DNA of 29,416 bases from JAUYIW01 sp043818555 (GTDB lineage: Bacteria; Patescibacteriota; Patescibacteriia; UBA9934). The notes beneath the pieces were generated by a model. That model did not search any database and was not told the origin of the DNA. It saw only the letters and a program-made list of their open reading frames with translations. Position 1 is the stretch's first letter; each line of letters opens with the position of its first letter. Both the position numbers and the translations under genes were made by a program. Of the stretch, positions 13,572 to 19,492 are shown in pieces. The stretch spans positions 1 through 29,416 of the forward strand of contig JBDRFP010000030.1 in NCBI GenBank assembly GCA_043818555.1, written 5' to 3'.

Positions 13572-15713
13572 ATGAACCAACTGTTTACCATTTTAGAGTT
13601 CTTCACGTTTATCGCGGGTACGCTTATTGGCGCCTACGTGCTTTCGCGTGGCTATAGGAACCGCCTCAACCAGGCGCTCGCTTTGGCTGCGTTTGGAATG
13701 GCCGGCTGGAACATTTCAATTTTTCTCCTACTCACTGAATTAGTTCCGCCGGACGTGCCGGCCAACCTGGCATTTTCATTCGGAGCGGTAATCATAGCTT
13801 CATTCGCATGGTTTGTATTTTTGTTCCCGCGCAAGATTGCGCATTATTGGTGGTTTACAATACCTTCGTGGATTTTAGGAGCTGTATTTATTATTCTCCC
13901 GTTCATTCCATCATTTTTAGCAAATCCAAGAATTGAAGATGGCCACATTGTTGCAGACTTTGACCCAAACTTGATTGGGATGTGGACCTTGTACTACACT
14001 GGGTACTTTATTGTCATACTTGTTTTGTTACTTGTTAGAACCTTAAAAGCAAGCGGGGTTGATAGAAGAAGGCTATGGCACATAATGTTCGGCTTCTTGT
14101 TGTATTTTGTGCCTTCAGTGTTTACTAATCTGCTTTTACCGATCGTTTTCAATGACTGGCGGTGGAATAACCTTGGACCGATCGTAATTATTTTCCCGGT
14201 TTTATTCTTGTTGGGCGCGGTGCGGCGTTATCGGCTACTCGACATCAAATGGATCGTGGGCAAAAGTTTGTTTTTTAGTATTTTGATTGGCCTGGTACTT
14301 TGGCTTGTGTCGACAACAGCTCTTTTGCTTTCAACACTCGTAAGTCAGGAATTTTCAATGATGATTGCAGCCGTGCTCATTGTGGTTTTGTATGGGCCGA
14401 TTACAAAATGTTTGGAGACGATTATTTCCAAGGTTGCACACAGGGGCACTTACGACCCTGAAAAAGCTCAGCAAGAAATTTTTGAGATAATACGCACGGT
14501 TGTAGAGCTTCCGGTAATGGTTGACTTATTATCTGAAAGATTTAATAATTACTTTAGCGTGCACGAAATTGCAACAATTATACTTCGGCCGAAATCAGAT
14601 CAGGTAATTCATGCCAAGTTGGAAGGGTTTTCAAGGGCAATCCTAAATGAGACGCCAGCCCTGCTTAAAATGGTCAAAAAGCATAAGTTTAAATTGGTTG
14701 AGCTTGAAGAAATAAAGTGGCTTCGCGAGTTTGATCAGGGCATGGCAAAGCGAGGACATTATAAACAAGATGCCGCATTGCTTGAAAGGCTAAAAATCGC
14801 AACCATGGTGCCGCTGATAATAGATGGAAGGATAGTGGGAATAGTGGTGTTTGGGACTCGGCGGTTCGACAGAGCTCTTCACAACAGGGACATTAAGTTC
14901 CTCAATATAATTCGAGGCGCAATTTCTCCGGCAGTTGAAAATGCTGCCAAGTATGCGGAAATCAAGCATCTGTATGCAGAGCTTTCCAGTTTGGACAAGG
15001 TGAAGTCTGAATTTATTGGAGTTGTGTCTCACCGCTTTCGCACGCCACTTTCTGCGATTCGGTGGAATTTGGAAACTGTGCTCGACACTTATGGCAAACA
15101 ACTTGACGCCGAAGCATACGACGCCATTAACAACACACACGACCGCGCGCTGTTCCTGATCAATACGCTCGACCGCCTGTTCGATAGTCTTGAAATTGAG
15201 CGTGGCACATTTAAGCTCAAGAAAACAAACTTTTCAGCAAAGAAGGTCCTCGCGCCTTTGGCAAAAGAGACGCGCGCCAATTGTCAGATCCTTGGCCTTG
15301 AGTACACCTCAAAGATTAGCCCAGTTGAAATATACGGCGATGTTGAACGGATAGCTGCAATTTGCCAGAGTATGCTTCAGAACGCTCAGCAGTACACAAC
15401 GAAAGGATCGATTCGGTTTGAGGTGTCGCAGGAAAAGAATGGCAAGATTAAAATTATCGTTTCTGACACCGGGATTGGAATTCCAAAAGAGGAAATTGAA
15501 AAAGTTTTTGATAAGTTTTACCGTGCCAAGAATGCGGTCCTTACTTATACTGACGGCCAGGGCCTGGGGCTTTATCTTACAAAGGTGATCGTTGATGCTC
15601 ATAGAGGAAAGATTGATGTTAATTCCGAAGTTGGCAAAGGTACGACATTCACCGTTACACTGCCTGGCGCTCCAAAGCTAAAAAAGAGGTCGGCGAAGAA
15701 ATTAATTCGCTAG
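13572..15713 (+). CDS. Membrane sensor histidine kinase (7TM-GAF-HisKA-HATPase)
   Basis: From ATG 13572 the protein is 713 residues. The first 270 residues hold about seven to eight membrane helices of the HisKA_7TM type (MNQLFTILEFFTFIAGTLIGAY through FFSILIGLVLWLVSTTALLL). A cytosolic GAF-like region follows. Next come the phosphoacceptor helix FIGVVSHRFRTPLSAIRW (His487) and a HATPase domain with N-box QSMLQNAQQY, G1 DTGIGIPKEE, F-box FDKFYRAK and G2 GQGLGLYL. It should autophosphorylate on His487 in response to a membrane or cytosolic signal. No response regulator is adjacent. In-frame codons from 13497 overlap the upstream terminator, so ATG 13572 is preferred (AGGA 3 nt before; AGGAGG lies 22 nt before). 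Confidence 0.93.
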   Translation: MNQLFTILEFFTFIAGTLIGAYVLSRGYRNRLNQALALAAFGMAGWNISIFLLLTELVPPDVPANLAFSFGAVIIASFAWFVFLFPRKIAHYWWFTIPSWILGAVFIILPFIPSFLANPRIEDGHIVADFDPNLIGMWTLYYTGYFIVILVLLLVRTLKASGVDRRRLWHIMFGFLLYFVPSVFTNLLLPIVFNDWRWNNLGPIVIIFPVLFLLGAVRRYRLLDIKWIVGKSLFFSILIGLVLWLVSTTALLLSTLVSQEFSMMIAAVLIVVLYGPITKCLETIISKVAHRGTYDPEKAQQEIFEIIRTVVELPVMVDLLSERFNNYFSVHEIATIILRPKSDQVIHAKLEGFSRAILNETPALLKMVKKHKFKLVELEEIKWLREFDQGMAKRGHYKQDAALLERLKIATMVPLIIDGRIVGIVVFGTRRFDRALHNRDIKFLNIIRGAISPAVENAAKYAEIKHLYAELSSLDKVKSEFIGVVSHRFRTPLSAIRWNLETVLDTYGKQLDAEAYDAINNTHDRALFLINTLDRLFDSLEIERGTFKLKKTNFSAKKVLAPLAKETRANCQILGLEYTSKISPVEIYGDVERIAAICQSMLQNAQQYTTKGSIRFEVSQEKNGKIKIIVSDTGIGIPKEEIEKVFDKFYRAKNAVLTYTDGQGLGLYLTKVIVDAHRGKIDVNSEVGKGTTFTVTLPGAPKLKKRSAKKLIR

Positions 15714-15716
15714 TCG

Positions 15717-15785
15717 GAAATTAATCTTTGTTTCCTGGAATAAATTTGGTGTTTTAGAATAAAATTCAGCGATACGGAATAAACC
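15717..15785 (+). promoter_or_regulatory. GAATAAA array upstream of the cysteine desulfurase gene
   Basis: GAATAAAT (15738-15745), GAATAAAAT (15757-15765) and GAATAAACC (15777-15785) are spaced 19 and 20 bp. A degenerate GAAATTAAT at 15717-15725 lies 21 bp further upstream. Orientation is sense to the next gene. A perfect hairpin follows directly. Confidence 0.7.
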
Positions 15786-15811
15786 CCGCCTGTCAAAGTC
15801 TTGACAGGCGG
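15786..15811. repeat. Perfect inverted repeat between kinase and cysteine desulfurase genes
   Basis: CCGCCTGTCAA-AGTC-TTGACAGGCGG is an uninterrupted 11-bp stem with a 4-nt loop. It is followed by CTATTTATTTAC rather than a clean T-run, so it is either a weak terminator for the kinase transcript or a dispersed palindrome like the one at 25522-25541. Confidence 0.75.
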
Positions 15812-15836
15812 CTATTTATTTACTATGGTGTGCCCT

Positions 15837-17015
15837 ATGAATGATCGTAAAGTTTATCTTGACTACGCGGCCGCAACGCCGATTGACCCTCGTGTTCGCG
15901 AGGCGATTTTGACATACCTTGATGATAGGTTTGGCAACCCTTCCAGTTTTCATATGCCAGGTAAAGAGGCGCGTGATGCGGTCGAGGATGCTCGGTTCGG
16001 CATCGCTCAAGTTTTGGGCGCCAGAGCGGACGAGATTATTTTTACCTCCGGCGGGACTGAATCTGACAACCTGGCGATTTTGGGGTTTGCCCGGAAGAAC
16101 AAAGCGGCTGGCAATCACATAATCACAACCAAGGTCGAGCATGAAGCGGTTCTGGAGTCGTGCAGACAGCTTGAGCGCGAAGGGTTTGAGGTTACATATT
16201 TGGATGTTGATGAGCTTGGTAGAGTCGATGCTCAGCAGGTCGTTGATGCAATAAGGTCGGAAACGATTTTGGTTTCTGTAATCTACGCCAACAACGAAAT
16301 AGGCACAGTAAATCCTATCCGCGAAATCGGCGCCGCTATTCGTCGCGCGCGAGGTGAGCGTGAGCTTCCGGTTTTCCATGTCGACGCCTGTCAGGCTGCC
16401 GGGTCTCTCGAAGTCAACACACAGAAACTCAACGTCGACATGTTAACATTGAACGGATCAAAGATTTATGGCCCCAAAGGCGCAGGCTTGTTATTTTGTC
16501 GACGAGGACTTAAGTTGCAACCTTTACAGTTTGGCGGCGCGCAGGAGATGGGTCGCCGACCGGGCACGGAAAATGTTGCCGGCATTGTCGGGCTTGCCGC
16601 GGCGCTGAAGATCGCCGAGGATGAGCGTGCTGGTTACATCGACAAGCTAGTACCGCTTCGCGACAAGCTCGCGAACGGAATTTTATCATCAATCGACAAG
16701 ACTCGACTCAACGGCCATCCAACAGAGCGACTTGCAAACAACATAAACATTTCATTCATGGATGTTGAGGGCGAGGCGCTGCTCCTTTACCTTGATGCAG
16801 CCGGTGTTTACGCGTCGACCGGGTCGGCTTGCACAAGCCAGTCGCTTGACCCGAGCCATGTGATCTTGGCGCTTGGCGTTCCGTTCGAAGTCGCGCACGG
16901 GAGTATTCGATTTTCGCTTGGCCGCAACACAACCGAAGAGGACATTGATTATGTTTTAGACAAGCTACCTCCGCTGGTTGGTAGGTTAAGAAAGATTAGC
17001 TCGATAACTGTATGA
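15837..17015 (+). CDS. iscS: Cysteine desulfurase (IscS/NifS family)
   Basis: From ATG 15837 the protein is 392 residues and starts with the family word VYLDYAAATPIDPRV. It has FTSGGTESDNLAI, the PLP-binding motif LNGSKIYGPKG (Lys209), GGAQEMGRRPGTENVAGI and the active-site loop STGSACTSQSLDPSHV (Cys332). It takes sulfur from cysteine for Fe-S clusters and thiolated tRNA. Its stop overlaps the start of the NifU-like gene (ATGA), so the two are coupled. An in-frame ATG at 15825 and a TTG at 15801 are possible alternatives; the TTG lies in the hairpin and is unlikely. The array upstream is shared with the ferredoxin segment downstream. Confidence 0.95.
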   Translation: MNDRKVYLDYAAATPIDPRVREAILTYLDDRFGNPSSFHMPGKEARDAVEDARFGIAQVLGARADEIIFTSGGTESDNLAILGFARKNKAAGNHIITTKVEHEAVLESCRQLEREGFEVTYLDVDELGRVDAQQVVDAIRSETILVSVIYANNEIGTVNPIREIGAAIRRARGERELPVFHVDACQAAGSLEVNTQKLNVDMLTLNGSKIYGPKGAGLLFCRRGLKLQPLQFGGAQEMGRRPGTENVAGIVGLAAALKIAEDERAGYIDKLVPLRDKLANGILSSIDKTRLNGHPTERLANNINISFMDVEGEALLLYLDAAGVYASTGSACTSQSLDPSHVILALGVPFEVAHGSIRFSLGRNTTEEDIDYVLDKLPPLVGRLRKISSITV

Positions 17016-17986
17016 GCGGCGATGTGTCATCAAATGACGGAAAGACCTCCTGGTTCTATAGCGATATTGTAAAGGACCACTTTTTTAATCCACGCAATTT
17101 TTTGGAAGGCGATCCTATGCCCGGGGAGTTTAATGGAATGGGCAAGGTCGGGTCTCCTGCGTGTGGAGACGACATGAAGGTGTGGTTGTTTGTAGATCCG
17201 GAAACTGAAAAGATACAAAGGTTTGCCTGGCGGACATTTGGATGTGGATCTGCAATTGCTGCAACGTCTATGATTTCAGTGATGGCTTTGGAAAATGGAG
17301 GTATGACGCTCGATGAAGCTCGTGCGATAAAACCTCAAGAAGTTATGGAACGGCTTGGTGGCCTTCCGGCGCGCAAGTTTCACTGCAGCGTGCTTTGCGA
17401 TAAGGCAATGCGCGACGCAATTAACGACTACTATCGCAGAAGCGCACAATTTGATAAGATAGTATTAGAAGCTACGCGCTTGATCGACCCTGCGGCGCGA
17501 GTTACAGATAGCGATATTGAAAAGGCGGTGATCGAAGGAGCTAAAACGCTCGCTGAAGTACAGCAGAAGACTAAAGTAGGTGTTGACGACCCTAGCATTA
17601 TCCCGGCAGTTGAACAGCTTATTCGTTTTTACTGCGAAAAATATTTTACCGAGTCTCAGTCGCCAGATAATACACAATCGCTTCCCGATAATAAACTCCG
17701 CAGGCCGCGGAATAAACCTATTCTTATGAAAATCAAAGTCAAAGTCGATCCTGATCTATGTATTGCGGCAGCAAGTTGCATTACAGTTGCGCCGGACACA
17801 TTTCAGCTAAATAGCGACAACAAGGCAGACGTGCTAGATCATGGCCAAGCGCCGGGCGGGCAGTCGTATGAGCGCGAAATTGAGGTGACCGAAGAGGAAA
17901 AAGAAAAGATAATTTTGGCAGCGCAGTCTTGCCCAACGGCAGCGGTAATCATCACAGACGAAAGCGGTAAGCAGTTGTATCCGTAG
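17012..17986 (+). CDS. NifU-like Fe-S scaffold fused to a three-cysteine ferredoxin
   Basis: The 324-residue frame has three parts. Residues 1-145 are a NifU_N/IscU scaffold with the cluster-binding Cys51 (GSPACGDD), Cys78 (FGCGSAIA) and Cys125 (FHCSVLC, plus Cys129). Residues 155-206 resemble the Bfd-like middle domain of NifU (VTDSDIEKAVIEGAKTLAEVQQKT) but lack its four cysteines. Residues 239-324 are a ferredoxin starting MKIKVKVDPDLCIAAASC and ending with AAQSCPTAAV. The cysteine pattern C-x5-C...C-P, with alanine where the second and fourth cysteines would be, fits [3Fe-4S] or three-Cys [4Fe-4S] ferredoxins. The linker (about 207-238) is encoded by an AATAAACC array, and Met239 is a natural ferredoxin start, so the ferredoxin may also be made alone from an internal promoter. 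Confidence 0.9.
   Translation: MSGDVSSNDGKTSWFYSDIVKDHFFNPRNFLEGDPMPGEFNGMGKVGSPACGDDMKVWLFVDPETEKIQRFAWRTFGCGSAIAATSMISVMALENGGMTLDEARAIKPQEVMERLGGLPARKFHCSVLCDKAMRDAINDYYRRSAQFDKIVLEATRLIDPAARVTDSDIEKAVIEGAKTLAEVQQKTKVGVDDPSIIPAVEQLIRFYCEKYFTESQSPDNTQSLPDNKLRRPRNKPILMKIKVKVDPDLCIAAASCITVAPDTFQLNSDNKADVLDHGQAPGGQSYEREIEVTEEEKEKIILAAQSCPTAAVIITDESGKQLYP
17666..17718 (+). promoter_or_regulatory. AATAAACC array inside the NifU-ferredoxin frame
   Basis: GATAATACAC (17666-17675), GATAATAAAC (17687-17696) and GGAATAAACC (17709-17718) are spaced 21 bp. They end 7 bp before ATG 17726, which opens the ferredoxin sequence. The geometry equals that before the free-standing thioredoxin gene. It suggests a promoter or regulator site for an independently expressed ferredoxin. 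Confidence 0.7.
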
Positions 17987-17988
17987 GC

Positions 17989-18093
17989 GTAGGGGCAATC
18001 CCTTGTGGTTGCCCGCTTGCCGTAGGGGCGGGGTTTCCCCGCCATTTTGATTCGCGCGCGACCAAAAGGGCGGCCACATGGGGCCGCCCGTAC
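17989..18093. repeat. Cluster of three GTAGGGGC-type palindromes
   Basis: Three different hairpins follow one another: GGGCAA/TTGCCC, then GGCGGGG-TTT-CCCCGCC, then GGGCGGCC-ACATGG-GGCCGCCC ending in GTAC. The first two are introduced by GTAGGGGC. This type of dispersed palindrome resembles the element at 583-612. It separates the Fe-S operon from the isomerase promoter. Confidence 0.7.
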
Positions 18094-18100
18094 GCACAAG

Positions 18101-18129
18101 ATGACAATACGATCGGTGACAGGTATAAT
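18101..18129 (+). promoter_or_regulatory. Promoter of the isomerase leader
   Basis: ATGACA (18101-18106), N17, TATAAT (18124-18129): consensus -10 and one mismatch in the -35. The predicted start near 18136 lies inside the hairpin that follows. Confidence 0.75.
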
Positions 18130-18158
18130 ATGATCACAATTCGTGATCATATTTTTTT
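18129..18158 (+). terminator. Dyad with T-run overlapping the transcription start
   Basis: TATGATCAC-AATTC-GTGATCATA is a perfect 9-bp dyad followed by seven T. A transcript reading through from the Fe-S operon would form a terminator, but a transcript starting near 18136 would lack the left arm and escape. The dyad could also be a repressor operator. Confidence 0.7.
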
Positions 18159-18297
18159 ATGCCCGGTAGTGCAACTTCGATATTGAAGGATGTAATATTC
18201 GAGCGGACAATAACCATTTAGCTAAATTCAAATTTAACGTTACAACTTTGATGCCTCGGTGATCGTTGGCATCATTCGAAGTTGTACTACCGGGTAT
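18159..18297 (+). promoter_or_regulatory. Leader element, copy A, upstream of the sugar-phosphate isomerase gene
   Basis: The left arm ATGCCCGGTAGTGCAACTTC (from 18159) and the right arm GAAGTTGTACTACCGGGTAT (ending 18297) are inverted repeats of about 22 bp. Both mismatches are G-U compatible. Inside are a small hairpin (CGATATT/AATATTCG), CAATAACCA (18208-18216) followed by a TAAATT/AATTTA-type hairpin, and GATGCC/GGCATC (18250-18273). The right arm ends on the isomerase ATG. A second copy precedes galU at 28904-28759 in the same relation to its start codon. Confidence 0.8.
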
Positions 18298-19360
18298 GAG
18301 CTTGGACAGCGCAATGACTTACAAAGCTTACGACAAAGAAGAAATTGTTTTTGGCATTGAGCGCATGCCTGGGCAAATACGGATTGCCTGGGAGGGCACG
18401 CGAGCGCTTAAGCTGCCGGCTGCGTACAAGAAGTGCGCCAATGTTGTAATTGTTGGCATGGGCGGATCTGCGTTTGCTCCTGAGCTCTGTAAAAGCGTTT
18501 TCACAGATCGATTAACGGTTCCGGTTGAAGTTGTGCGAAGCTACAGTGTGCCGGCGTATACATCGTCAAACACGTTGGTGATTCTTTCCAGTTTCTCCGG
18601 TACCACTGAAGAGGTTTTGTTTGCAGCGCGTGAAGCCAAGAAGACCAATGCGAAGATTGTGGCGCTTTCAACTGGTGGCAAGTTACTCGCTTTCGCAAAG
18701 CGCAATAAGTTGCCGCACTACGCATTTGAGCCAGGCGATTTGGCAAAGCAGCCGCGGTTGGGAGTTGGGTATATGATGATTGGCACGCTTGGGATTTTAG
18801 AGCGAGCTGGATTTATTAAGGTGAAAGCCGGCGAGATTAGTGACATGATTAGTTCAATGAGTGAAGTGGTCGACGCTTGCGCGCTCGATGTTCCGGCCAA
18901 GATCAATCCCGCAAAGGTGGTGGCACAGGAGCTAAAAGACCGTGCAGTATTAATAGTTGCTTCAGAGCACCTTGTAGGCAATGCGCATGCAATGTCCAAT
19001 CAAATAAACGAGAACGCAAAACAGTTTGCAGACTTTATGGAAGTGAGCGAGCTTAATCATCATTTAATGGAAGGCCTGGCTTACCCAAAGAAGTTTTTTG
19101 AAAAGTTTACTGTGCTAATGATTCGTTCAGAACTTTATCATCCACGAATTCAGAAGCGTTACGACATTACCGCTGAGGTCTTTGAGAAGCAAGGTGCGCG
19201 CGTAGTTGATTACTGTGCCGGTGGAGGGTCAAAATTAGAAGAGGCGGGCGAGGTTTTGCAATTTGGAAGTTTTATGAGTTACTATCTCGCTATGCTGAAT
19301 CGAGTAAACCCTGAAGAGATCCCGTTTGTAGATTGGTTTAAAAAGAAGATGCAGAAGTGA
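18296..19360 (+). CDS. Bifunctional phosphoglucose/phosphomannose isomerase
   Basis: The 354-residue protein matches the small bifunctional isomerase family. It has two SIS-type sugar-isomerase halves with VVIVGMGGSAFAPELCKSVF and LVILSSFSGTTEEVLFAAREA in the first, and the C-terminal segment ISSMSEV through NHHLMEGLAYPKKFF and VDWFKKKMQK. It interconverts glucose-6-P or mannose-6-P with fructose-6-P, supplying hexose phosphates to glycolysis and nucleotide-sugar synthesis. ATG 18296 is preferred because it closes leader element A exactly as the galU ATG closes element B; a TTG at 18266 lies inside the leader. No Shine-Dalgarno is visible, and in the folded leader the start codon is paired. 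Confidence 0.9.
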   Translation: MSLDSAMTYKAYDKEEIVFGIERMPGQIRIAWEGTRALKLPAAYKKCANVVIVGMGGSAFAPELCKSVFTDRLTVPVEVVRSYSVPAYTSSNTLVILSSFSGTTEEVLFAAREAKKTNAKIVALSTGGKLLAFAKRNKLPHYAFEPGDLAKQPRLGVGYMMIGTLGILERAGFIKVKAGEISDMISSMSEVVDACALDVPAKINPAKVVAQELKDRAVLIVASEHLVGNAHAMSNQINENAKQFADFMEVSELNHHLMEGLAYPKKFFEKFTVLMIRSELYHPRIQKRYDITAEVFEKQGARVVDYCAGGGSKLEEAGEVLQFGSFMSYYLAMLNRVNPEEIPFVDWFKKKMQK

Positions 19361-19442
19361 TTGAGTGATTGAGTAGATCGAGAGCAAAGTTTGCTTACCG
19401 GTCTGTAGGTTTGTACAGTCTGCAGGTCTGTAACGAATCCCA

Positions 19443-19484
19443 AATAAAAAACGGCAGGTGGAGAATTAACTCCACACTACCGTC
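19443..19484 (-). terminator. Intrinsic terminator of the 838-aa protein gene
   Basis: On the minus strand ACGGTAGTGTGGAG and CTCCACCTGCCGT pair with a small mismatch around TTAATT, followed by TTTTTTATTTG. Confidence 0.85.
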
Positions 19485-19492
19485 ACGAGAGG

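Noticed and set aside
18159..18297. Simple terminator or plain MITE as sole explanation for the leader element
   Set aside because: Not fully rejected: TA flanks fit a MITE. The exact coincidence with two start codons, the conserved inner core and pairing-preserving differences favour a leader RNA.
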